Source: CAWJLE01 sp963843645
GTDB taxonomy: Bacteria > Chloroflexota > Anaerolineae > DAOTYC01
Reading direction: 5' to 3'
Assembly (NCBI GenBank): GCA_963843645.1
Contig: CAWJLE010000003.1
Span: 1,612,001 to 1,676,000 of the forward strand
DNA: 64,000 nucleotides
Shown here: positions 37,683 to 46,317 of the stretch, in pieces
How the letters are laid out: the number at the start of each line of letters is the position of its first letter
How positions within the stretch are numbered: position 1 is the first letter of the stretch
Made by a program: the position numbers and the translations under genes
Notes under the pieces: model-generated
What the model was told of the DNA's origin: nothing
The model's input: only the letters and a program-made list of their open reading frames with translations
The model's database searches: none

Positions 37683-39322
37683 CTAACGATCACTCATGGC
37701 ACAGCGAAAACCTACATGGTCATTCCTGTCGCCCGGTACGTTCCAGCCGCGGTAAGCACTGCTTGTCGCGCCGGGTGGGGCCGCTCAGGAGCCATCGCGC
37801 TGCACGTGATACTGGCCAGAGTTTGGGCCGATCGGGTTCCGGTCAGGCGAATGTGCGTAGTAGCTGGAATCGTACCAATCCGCCACCCATTCCCATACAT
37901 TTCCGGCCAAGTCCAATGCCATGCACCGACTTTTGCCCTCCGAGAACGTTCTGACAGGAGCGGTCTTCGCAAACCCGTCATTGATTCCTTGGTCGGCCCA
38001 GGCATATTCGCCGTTTCTATCACAGTAGTTGACCTGACTTGCATCGAACTCATTGCCCCATGGGAAGACTTACGGTTGGTCCGCGCGCCGCATATTCCCC
38101 GTCCGCTTCACTCGGCAGCCGTGCCCCGCCCCTGCACAGTACCGTCGCCCATCGTCTCACGAGACCCCGACCGCCAGCTGATGATCGTCGTTCAGGCCCG
38201 GATCATCATCCGCACTCGATGTACGCCAGGCCCCGCTGGCACAGTGCCGGCGGCATTGCGCATTGGTCACCTCCGTACGATCGATCCAGAATGGGGTCGG
38301 TGCGACCAGGTGAATAGGCTGTGCGATGCCCAGCATTACTGCAATGGTACGTGAATGTTGTCTCCTCCAGAGATGTCCCCCGATTTGGCACCAGAGAGGT
38401 GGCCCAGAAGAATCAACTTCGACATTGCGAAAAGAGCCGTAGCCCAAACCGAGGTCATGGCCGGGGTTATAGTGACGGATGACGCTGAGCGGCAAAGCGA
38501 ACTCAACTCGGTCTTGCTCGTGCCGAGCGATGACGGAATGTGGATCCAGAAACGTATTAGGCCCGGCGAACTCAACCCCGATTCCGACGAAGTAATAGCA
38601 CAGCATATTGCCTTCTCTTTGTGGCCAAGGCCCCAGACCGACCGCATAGGCAATGTTCCCAGTCTCTGGATCGTTAGGTCGAACATTTCCAAACAATTCG
38701 AGGAGAACGAACAAGTCCTCGCCGTGAATCGCAACTCGAACTTGCTCAATGTTGAGCCACGCCGGAATCTGCTCATTCCGGGGGAGCGTAGCCGCAACGG
38801 TCCCTTGCTCGCTCCAATCGATCGGCGAGCCGTCGATCCGAAGAGTTGACCGCGTCGGCCTGGCAGTTGCGCTGCCCGTTGGCGAAGGCGTAGGCGTCGC
38901 GGCCGGCGTGAAGTCCACGTCGGCAGCGGTGTGAACGAGGGCGTCGGGTTAGGTGACGATGCTTTCGTCGGCTCGACCAAGTGCATCGGGGTGGCCGTGT
39001 CTCCCTTCGCCGTCGCAACGACGGCGAGAGGGGTCGTGGGTTCCCCTTCGAGGTTGGGGGTAGCCGTGGCCTGGGCCTCAGCCGTTGCCGTGGCAAGCAC
39101 AGCGATAGCGGTCTGCAACTGCTGCGCCGGATTCGCCGTAGCGGTCGAGGTCGGCTGAGCCATGGCCGTCGCGGTCTGGATGACCGCAATGGCCGTTTGC
39201 AGCACGGGCGGCTCGTCTGGTAATTGGGCCAGGGAGGCCCCGGCCAGCGCGCACATCAGCATCGTCATCACAACCACAGCCAGAACAGCCGCCCTCCCGG
39301 TCTCCGTCCCATCTCTTCGCAT
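37683..39322 (-). pseudogene. Decayed SUMF1/FGE-like gene with frameshifts and two Trp-to-stop changes
   Basis: The start (39322, GAGGGAGAG upstream), signal peptide and TAIAV stalk are intact. One base is missing near 38913; the next frame continues 'FTPAATPTPSPTGSA' into a CBM9/DOMON-like beta domain ('LRIDGSPIDWSEQG', 'VRVAIHGEDLFVLLEL', 'VEFALPLSVI') and 'WIDRTEVTNAQCRR'. Then TGA replaces the Trp of 'VGVSW' near 38158, the frame shifts again twice ('ARLPSEADGEYAARGP', 'VFPWGNEFDASQVNYCD', 'LAGNVWEWVADWYD'), and a second TGA replaces the Trp of RGGSW near 37785 before 'VGFRCAMSDR' and TAG at 37683. Multiple lesions show real decay. Confidence 0.8.
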
Positions 39323-39388
39323 GGCGCTCTCCCTCTGGCCTGAGCGCCCATCCGCGGCGCGCAGTTGGCGAATCTTCGATCTCGCGTT

Positions 39389-42149
39389 CTACTGGCGCAC
39401 TTCCACTCCCGCCGTGACGACCACTCCTGGCGTCGGCGTGCCAAGCGGCGGCGGGCCCGACCGCGCCTCATCCGTCGCCGTCGCGACGACGGCCAGCGCG
39501 GTTTGCACCGCAGGCGGCCGCGCGGCAGCAGTTGCGGTCTGCACGACGGCGATCGCGGTCTGCACCGCGGGTGGCCCTTGCGGAACAGCTTCAGCACCCG
39601 CCGACTGACTTCCCATCGCCGATGGGGGGCATACACCAGGTCCCACACATCCATCCCGGGGCGGGCCGCCCGGAGTTGACTCGATGGGGTCACTGCCCGA
39701 GCACGTAATGACCGCCCCGTTCAGGTATTTGCCTGCTTCTGGGTATTTCTCGGCGAAAGCGAGATAGTCGCGGTACGAGGAATACTTGCGGGAATAGGCG
39801 GCAAAATGGGGCAACCGCGCGTACGGCCAAGATTGTTCCGCCTTGTGCCACTCGAGCCAGTGCGGAGCCACTTCCTGGATGAACTCGCCCACCCCGCCAG
39901 CGGCCACGTCACTGCCCAACTTCGCGAGGAACTCCGATTTGAGGAACAACTGCCCCTGGTACTTCACTGCCCCTGCTTGCAGTACCTGCCCTCCCACCGC
40001 ACTGGCCGCATCCACGAACATCATCCAGAGCATTTCCCCAGGACTCTCCTGACCGTCAACCATTTTTGCGATTGCGGCCGCCCATTTCTCCCCTACCCCA
40101 ACGCCGACGGAGTCCACCAACAGATCCAGTCCTGGTACTCTTCGCAATGGTTCAAACAGGGAGACGTCCTGGGCGCCGCCGCCGAGGAGATTCTCCTCGG
40201 GAACGTTTACGTACACCTGGCAGCCTGCTAGTTGCTTGCTGTGGTCGCCGATCCCAAACACGACTTTGTTCGGCGAGCAGCGGGCCGCACGGCAGACTGC
40301 CGGTCCGACCCGTCCTGGGCATGCGGGGCACTCTTCCAAGCGCTCCACACGCGCACTGTCCCAGTCCGTGATTTGCTGCGTGACCTCGTAGCCCTCAACG
40401 TCGATCTTGCTCTTGATTGGGTCAGTGCGCACGCGGGAGAGACGGTAACTGCCAGCCCCGAACGTGATACCGCTGAACCAAAGGTACGCCTGGTCCGTGT
40501 CGCACCGGACGAATACGGGCAGGTTGGATCCGCCCGGCCCCGTCATCGTCCCCGACCATCCACACCACGTCACGGCGTTCCTTTCATCATCCGGCTCATC
40601 CACCTGGCTGGGAGTAGGCGTAGCCACTTGCACGCTGGCCGACAACTCCGGTCCGAAGCGCTCGCCATCCGCATTGACGAGCCGCCAGGTTCCCTGGAAG
40701 ACTCCGACGTCCTTCGGGGTCGATGCGGCGATGTACAGGTCCGCGCTGCCGCCCGGGCCTGTTTGGGGCACGGCCGACGGCGCCTGCGTCGATCCCGAGG
40801 TTTCCGCCGATCGGGACCACCCGGTAGCCGGATGACCAGGAGCAGTTGCCGACGTTTTGCACTCGCCAGCCGAAAACCGCGCGCCCGCCCGGGTCCACCG
40901 TCTGGGTCGACTCGGTCAAAGCCGTGACGAGCCTGGCATCATCCCCGCACGGCACGGGCGTCGGCGTTCCGATGTTGATGTTGACCTCGACCCAGAACCG
41001 CGGCCCGAAGAGCTGGCTGTCGGCGTTGATCATCTGCCAATACCCGCGCTGCGTGCCACCGCTCGTCGGAGCCACGACGGACACGGTCACGTCCGCACGA
41101 TCGCCCGGGGCCGTGTAGGGCACGTCCACCCGATAGTCGCTCTGGAATCCATCGTTGCCGCTGTGGACCAGGCCGTAACCCGAGCTCCAAGCGCATGTGC
41201 CGCTGTTACGAATGCGCCAAGTCTTGTCGAAGCGCTGGCCTGGTTCGACGGCTGAGCCATCAGGATAAGTAATATCGGAGACAAAGACAGTGTCATCGCT
41301 GCAAGCCTCTGGAGACGGTGGAGGCACAGGTGCCGGTGCCTCGGGCTGATACACCGTAACCTGCACAGAACGGTCAATGTTCTGGCCGCCGGCGACTGCC
41401 CGTAGAGAGTAGGTGGTCGTCGTGGCTGGGCAGACGTGCTTGCTGCCGTGCCCGACCACCCCGACGCCGTCCACGTAAACAGCCTGGACGTGTTCCACGT
41501 CCCAACGCAGGTTGGCGCATTCGCCCGGTTTGAGGGTGTCGCGATCGGCAGAGAAGCTGACCACGGGCGTCGCATCTGGAACCGGAGCTATCGGCGACGG
41601 AGGTTCGTGCTGAGGCGGCGTTGTTGGTTGCGCGGCGCGCGGCGTACATGTTGCTACACACTTGCCGAACCCCCCGCACATGAAGCCATATTCAAGGCAG
41701 CCGCCCTCTTGCCCTGGCTCGGAGGGCTGCGAAGGTTGCTCTGGCTGGCCGCCGGAACAATCGGAGATAGGCCTGTAACGCTCGACAGACAGTATATAGT
41801 GGCAATAGTGTCCGGCCAGCTGGCCCTGGGTGCGGCCGTCGGAGGATTCGCATATACGCACGTCAAGCCCATACAGCTGCATGAATTGGCCGATTGGCGG
41901 CCGATCGAGGATTTCCTGGTGGGTTGGGGCGAGGGGAACCCAATACTCGTCCAATTCGCAGGGCCTGAAGACTGGTATACGGTCGCATTCGTGGCCATTG
42001 TCATCACAATTAGTTTCCACCATGAGCCACTGACCGCTGATCCACCGGTCGCCGGCACGAGAAGTCAGCGGCGATACTACGCACACGGTGGCTGTGGCAA
42101 CGAGGAGTGCACTGACAGCGATGGCGAGCAGGAAATGGCGTTGGGTCAT
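39389..42149 (-). CDS. Secreted Ig/NBR1-like domain protein with C-terminal TAIAV tail, one frameshift
   Basis: The corrected product is about 919 residues. A signal peptide starts at 42149. The N-terminal module has 'WISGQWLMVETNC' and Cys pairs. An Ig-like domain ('SADRDTLKPGECANLRWDV', 'CPATTTTYSLRA') and two NBR1-type Ig domains ('DKTWRIRNSGTCAW', 'FGWRVQNVGNCSW') follow. About 350 unassigned residues come next, then a TAIAV-type C-terminal tail. The frame changes near 40792-40801 in a GGG run; removing one G gives 'GGNLGSTQAPSAVPQTGPGG'. The Ig and NBR1 modules are the same types as in the chromosomal FHA proteins at 20.5-24.5 kb. Confidence 0.8.
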
Positions 42150-42307
42150 GACGCACCGTCCTGTGTGGGCTTAGGCCCCTGTGAGAGGATTCATTTGTCT
42201 GTCAGATTACGGATCGATCACCGAAGACGGAATCGATTGTGATGAGTATGTGGGCCCGAAGACTTTGCGCCGACTCGTCATCCGGGGTCAGAGGACCAGT
42301 CTCCGGA

Positions 42308-42978
42308 CTAGATGACGCCGTGACCGGCTGCTGACCCCCGCTTGGAGATGATACCGTGCGTCGTCGAGGGACAGACCTGCCGGCTGCCGTTGTCTGGAAC
42401 TCCCTCGCCTTCGAGGGCAACCCCATCGACGTCATGCGTTTCCCACCGCAGGGTCGTGCACTCCCGACGCTGGATCGTGTCCCGGTCGACGGCGAACCCG
42501 ACCCCAATGTCTTCACGATCTCTGGGTTCGGGGGGCGCGGTCGGTGGCTCAAACGTAATTCTTGGAAAAATCAGTCTTCCGTCTCCATTGTTCGTTGCAC
42601 AACCCGAAACAACCTCGTAGCTGTCAAGGTTGACTATCCAGTACACACGGCTTCCCCCGAGTTCTCCCGAACCTCGCCGACGGCTCCTGTGACATATTTC
42701 GGTCCCTTCGCCCTTATGTGCTGACCTACCGGAGGGTTTGCAATGATGTCGCTTTCGGCAATGGGCCAAGCAGCCATCCAATACACATCCGCATCGCAAC
42801 ACTTGAACGCGGGCCAATTGTTAATGCTCGTCTTTTCCCATTGTCCGGTTACCCATTCCCCCGGAGCTTGGGGTTGAGAAACGCCAAATGGGAGTGAAAC
42901 GCCCGTCAAAACTAGAGCGACTACACAGACGATAGCAACTCGCAGCCGCGAATCTGTCAACGGAACGTTGGTGGACAT
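42308..42978 (-). CDS. Secreted single-Ig-domain protein, shorter paralogue of the neighbouring Ig/NBR1 protein, one frameshift
   Basis: The corrected product is about 223 residues. The ATG at 42978 has GAGGAGG upstream and begins a signal peptide. 'GEWVTGQWEKTS' and 'PPVGQHI' match 'DRWISGQWLMVE' and 'PPIGQFM' of the 42149 gene. One G is missing in a G run near 42655; the restored frame reads 'ENSGGSRVYWIVNL' and continues into the Ig unit 'AVDRDTIQRRECTTLRWE' and 'SRQVCPSTT', ending at 42308. It lacks the NBR1 modules. It is the first gene of the minus-strand cargo array. Confidence 0.7.
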
Positions 42979-43263
42979 TGTGAGCCTCCTCGGCGTCGAC
43001 GCGAGAACAATGACGGCGGGCCGAACAGCATGGTCTAGTTCCGAAAACAGGTGCAGTTTCATCTTACTCCTAAACAACCTTATATGCAATTACGAAGACT
43101 GTCATCATCAGCTCTTTGACGGCGGAACAGGGTAACGTGGCTCGCTCTTTTGGAGCATCGGACGACCAAGGATTCAGTGAACTGGCGCGCCATATAGCAA
43201 TGAGGGCGAAGCCTGATACAGCTGCCTTCTCATGAGGTCCCGAAATGGACCGTGACAAAGGCG

Positions 43264-44169
43264 CTAGTCATCAGTGCCCCATCTCGACCAAAGCAGGCCG
43301 ATCGACTCTGTCTTTGAAAGGCCAGCCACCTGCCAAGTGTTCTTCGCTAAAATCCCTTCTCGGCAAGCCTCGGCAAACCTAGTGAACCAGAACATCTTGC
43401 CCCCACCAGCCCTTTCGGTTGACGACTTGAGGTTGGCAAGACGTATCTCGCTCGGCGTCACCGTCAAGATCCTCAGGCTGTTGGTCCCATATTTCGCCCG
43501 GTATCTGCCGGTCTGGTAGTACGCATTGTATGCCCTCACCTTCTGCATCCAACGCTTGTTGCTGACGGTGGATCTGTCCACCTCAATGAAGAAGTGCGCT
43601 CGCCTGCCCGCGCAGCGCAGAACGAAGTAGCCATCGGCGATTACGGCCACCCGTTGCACTCGGCCTCCGGCACCACGGAGCGTGACGCGCTCCTCTTCTT
43701 TGCCATGCTCTTTCTTGAGCGTACTCTCGTCAACCCATTCCTCCAGACAACATCCGCTCGCTCGGCAGGCGAGGGTGAGCGCGATCCTGACGTCGTTGAT
43801 TGCCAGCGCATGCTCTAGAAACGGCCAGCCAACGCGCGCTCGCTTCCGTTGCCAGTCCAACTGGTCCTGCGATACGCCGAGTTGTCCGGCAACCAAATCG
43901 GCGCCCCTGTTGTCGAGACAGTAGATGGTCTTGCCGAGGCCAAAAGCGACGGGGGTGAAGACGCGATTCAGGTACCGATTCTGGTACAGCCGAATCAGGC
44001 GGTACTGCGCTGCCCATTTGCTGGGAAATAGAAGCGCCTGAATCTGCGCTTGAGTCAAGAACTTATAAGCGTACACGGCTTTGACAACTTCGATGTCCCG
44101 CGCGGTCAATTGCATGGTGGGTGGTTTGGGCACTCGCTTGTGCCGTGGGAGTCTCTTGCGGTTCTTCAT
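43264..44169 (-). CDS. Replication-relaxation (Replic_Relax) family protein
   Basis: The protein has 301 residues. The N-terminal winged-helix part 'LTARDIEVVKAVYAYKFLT' and 'QIQALLFPS' and the central 'FLEHALAINDVRIAL' are typical of the Replic_Relax family found on plasmids and conjugative elements, and 'HFFIEVDRSTVSNKRWMQKV' contains the conserved E-x-D core. Family members are linked to plasmid replication or mobilisation, though the biochemical role is poorly defined. The promoter at 44190-44218 carries a perfect palindrome, suggesting control by a dimeric repressor, possibly this protein itself. The 174-bp gap downstream to 43090 shows nothing. Confidence 0.75.
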   Translation of the reverse strand: MKNRKRLPRHKRVPKPPTMQLTARDIEVVKAVYAYKFLTQAQIQALLFPSKWAAQYRLIRLYQNRYLNRVFTPVAFGLGKTIYCLDNRGADLVAGQLGVSQDQLDWQRKRARVGWPFLEHALAINDVRIALTLACRASGCCLEEWVDESTLKKEHGKEEERVTLRGAGGRVQRVAVIADGYFVLRCAGRRAHFFIEVDRSTVSNKRWMQKVRAYNAYYQTGRYRAKYGTNSLRILTVTPSEIRLANLKSSTERAGGGKMFWFTRFAEACREGILAKNTWQVAGLSKTESIGLLWSRWGTDD

Positions 44170-44189
44170 ACGGGGAGTCTATGCCTTAC

Positions 44190-44218
44190 AGCATACACCG
44201 TGCACGGTGGCAAGGCAA
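44190..44218 (-). promoter_or_regulatory. Promoter of the replication-relaxation gene with operator-like palindrome in the spacer
   Basis: On the minus strand, TTGCCT (44213-44218) and TATGCT (44190-44195) are 17 nt apart. CACCGTGCACGGTG (44196-44209) is a perfect 14-bp palindrome lying entirely between the two hexamers, where a bound dimer would block RNA polymerase. Confidence 0.65.
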
Positions 44219-44272
44219 GATGCTCCCCGGCGAAGTACAGGTGTTAGGCGGCATTATTCTGGAACGTCGCTA

Positions 44273-44301
44273 TTGACTTTTAGTCGCTCGCCGTGTATAC
44301 A
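44273..44301 (+). promoter_or_regulatory. Promoter immediately upstream of the small membrane protein gene
   Basis: TTGACT (44273-44278), 17-nt spacer, TATACA (44296-44301). The expected transcription start is about 3 nt before the ATG at 44311, so the message would be nearly leaderless. Confidence 0.65.
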
Positions 44302-44310
44302 GGAACCACT

Positions 44311-44514
44311 ATGACTCTGACTTTGCTCTTATCCTGGATGATCGTGAGCCTCATCGGCCTGCCGCTGCTGCTTGCTCTGTGTATCCCAGCCGATTTCTGG
44401 CGATGGGCCGGCAGAATCAAGCGCTGGCTGAGACAAGATGTGGCCAGAAGGTACGGTCAGAGGCGAGCGGACGAACTCTTGGGACCGCCTCTGCCCTACG
44501 AGTTCTTCGAGTAG
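44311..44514 (+). CDS. Small single-pass membrane protein
   Basis: The protein has 67 residues: a hydrophobic helix at about 2-27 ('LTLLLSWMIVSLIGLPLLLALCI'-type composition) and then a basic amphipathic segment ('RWAGRIKRWLRQDVARRYG') and an acidic end. A good promoter directly upstream and a terminator directly downstream support it as a real gene despite its size. No known family; phage or plasmid small membrane proteins of this kind include holin-like and entry-exclusion proteins, but nothing here decides. Confidence 0.55.
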   Translation: MTLTLLLSWMIVSLIGLPLLLALCIPADFWRWAGRIKRWLRQDVARRYGQRRADELLGPPLPYEFFE

Positions 44515-44523
44515 CACAAAAAA

Positions 44524-44548
44524 GGGCCGGAGCGACCCGGCCCCATTT
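44524..44548. terminator. Bidirectional terminator
   Basis: GGGCCGG (44524-44530) pairs with CCGGCCC (44537-44543), flanked by an A6 run on the left and TTTT on the right, so it can serve both the plus-strand gene ending at 44514 and the minus-strand operon ending at 44694. Confidence 0.8.
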
Positions 44549-44693
44549 TGCGCCTAACCTGCCCTTCCAGGTTCCAGGCAATGCCTTCCGACCAGAGCGC
44601 GTAAGTCCCGTTGTACAGTGAATCTAGAAGACCTTCCACCGCGACCCGATAGTTCTGGCCCTGGGTCAGGATGCAACCGTCCTTGCGGACAGA

Positions 44694-44987
44694 TCAGCTC
44701 ATGAGTTCCCGCAACGCTGTGGGGCGGAAATACAGATCCCTTTCGACGGGCAAGCCGAGTCTGCCTCTGACTTGCTGCAATTCCGACAGAGAAAAATAGC
44801 CCAGTTCCTTTTCGAATCCATCTACCAACCCGAAGAACGTGTCTTCCCCGTCGAATTCCGAGGCATACCACGTCCAGTTGCTGTCCGGCGTGAAGAACTT
44901 CACGCGGGCGAGAGCATCCGGGCCGCTCGTTTCCTGCGATCCGAGGGGTGGGAGTATTCGTCTGATTTCTCCTGTCAAGAGTTTCAT
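44694..44987 (-). CDS. DUF2958 family protein
   Basis: The protein has 97 residues and is nearly all family core: 'KFFTPDSNWTWYASEFDGED', 'FFGLVDGFEKELGYFSLSEL', then 'GLPVERDLYF'. DUF2958 proteins are small, common on plasmids and integrative elements, and of unknown function. The ATG at 44987 is used; GGGAGG lies 11 nt upstream. The same frame stays open after the TGA for about 60 codons with protein-like composition but has no start of its own. Confidence 0.85.
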   Translation of the reverse strand: MKLLTGEIRRILPPLGSQETSGPDALARVKFFTPDSNWTWYASEFDGEDTFFGLVDGFEKELGYFSLSELQQVRGRLGLPVERDLYFRPTALRELMS

Positions 44988-45072
44988 GGTTGTTATCACC
45001 TCCCTTCTGTCGCAGGCTGGTGAAATGTAACGGCAACGCTTGCCTGCTTAACCATAGCGCACTCGCCGGATT

Positions 45073-45744
45073 CCTTAGGGTGGCAAGGGTGGCATTGCCA
45101 CTGGCGCGGGGGCAGCCCGTAGGGGGAGCGCCACTTGTCCCTTGCCACCCCAAGGTGGCGAGTACAATACCGCTGTATCGTGCAGGCAAGCAAAGCCGTC
45201 CGATGTGTTGAAGTCAGACTGAACCGACGTTGCGACCGCATCTCCGCGTAACCAGAAGGTTGATAGACCCGCACGCTGCGTTTGCTTGGCGTTCGCGGGG
45301 AAATCCCGATCACGGGCGCGCTTGATTAGAAATGCGCGGCCCGACGCCGCGGAACGCGGGTCGGGCCGTTCCATGGCGGGCGGCGGCAAGGGGGTCAAGG
45401 GGGAATGCCGCCGCCCGTCCGGCGTCGGGCGACAGCCCGACTGCCCTCTTTTAGCGAAGCCCGTCAGGGCGAGCGGTCGCCGAGCCCGAAAGGGCGAGGG
45501 CACCTGGGCCGGCCGCCTCCCACCATCCCAGCACACCATCACCCCACATCGAAACTCATGCTCACAAAGACAGTGGAAGCGGCCGGCCCAGGCGAAAAAG
45601 AGGGCAGTCGGGGTGCGGAGGAACGTTCGGTCCAACGGAACGAACAAGGTTCGTACTCGCGTTTTTCGAGTACGAACTTCCTCCGAGCCCCGACGCCGCT
45701 GAATTGGCGACGGGGGGCCTGAAGCCCCTCCCGAGCCAATTCAG
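45073..45744. other. Highly structured non-coding region with nested inverted repeats (candidate structured RNA or origin/transfer region)
   Basis: This is most of a 919-bp gap without a supported gene. Stems visible by eye: 45078-45089/45139-45150 (12 bp) enclosing 45102-45107/45128-45133; 45338-45345/45360-45367 (8 bp); 45377-45388/45406-45417 (12 bp); 45436-45452/45596-45612 (17 bp perfect) enclosing 45503-45516/45579-45592 (14 bp perfect); 45607-45623/45678-45694 (15 of 17) enclosing 45649-45659/45667-45677 (11 bp); 45699-45708/45735-45744 (10 bp). The 17-bp and 15-bp stems share 45607-45612, so they are alternative pairings. Open frames here have no start sites or homology. Confidence 0.6.
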
Positions 45745-45882
45745 GTTCCCCCTTGCTGCCGGCCAGGACTCGATGTCCGCAGTCGGCAGGCTATCGGCTC
45801 CCATTACTGAAAACGGTAGGCAAAGTGGTACTCAGATTCGGGATAAGTACGCAGACGAAATGTGCTCGCGTGGAAATCCTGA

Positions 45883-45898
45883 ACGGACGTTCGTCCGT
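45883..45898. repeat. Short inverted repeat just after the SSB gene
   Basis: ACGGACG (45883-45889) and CGTCCGT (45892-45898) flank TT. The 12-mer AACGGACGTTCG here recurs at 47059-47070, on the other side of the rep gene, so it may be a protein-binding site rather than only a terminator. Confidence 0.5.
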
Positions 45899-45906
45899 CC
45901 TCGCTT

Positions 45907-46203
45907 TCAGAGCTTGCGGTACGTGTCGGCGACGACGCGGAAGCTCATGCGCCGGTCCCCGTTCTCGTCAGCGTAGGCCGATACTTCCAGCTCGCCCTCG
46001 ACCAGAACGCGGTCGCCCTTCTTGAGCATGTCGCAGCTCTCCCCCAGCTTGCCGAAGGCGCGCACCGGGTAGAAGGTCTTCTCCTCGCCATTGCGACTGA
46101 CCGCGACGGTGAAATCGCCGTAGCGCGACTCGCCCTCGCGGGCCTGCTTGATCTCGGCGTCCCGAATGAGATTGCCGACGATGATCAGTTTGTTGTAGTC
46201 CAT
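45907..46203 (-). CDS. Single-stranded DNA-binding protein (OB fold), short form
   Basis: The protein has 98 residues with the SSB pattern 'YNKLIIVGNLIRDAEIK', 'FTVAVSRNGEEKTFYPVRAFGKLGE' and 'KGDRVLVEGELE'. It covers only the OB fold and lacks the acidic C-terminal tail that recruits partners in chromosomal SSBs, as is common for element-encoded forms. The ATG at 46203 has AGGAGG 8 nt upstream; a GTG three codons earlier overlaps that site and is rejected. It is downstream of the rep gene on the same strand. Confidence 0.88.
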   Translation of the reverse strand: MDYNKLIIVGNLIRDAEIKQAREGESRYGDFTVAVSRNGEEKTFYPVRAFGKLGESCDMLKKGDRVLVEGELEVSAYADENGDRRMSFRVVADTYRKL

Positions 46204-46317
46204 GTCACTCACCTCCTTCGTGGGTTGGTAATCACTATCGTGTTCAAAATGTGCTTTGTAACGCTACCAGCGCCCCGCTGCCGCACGTTGCAGGCCGCAA
46301 CGATCAGAACGTTGTCC

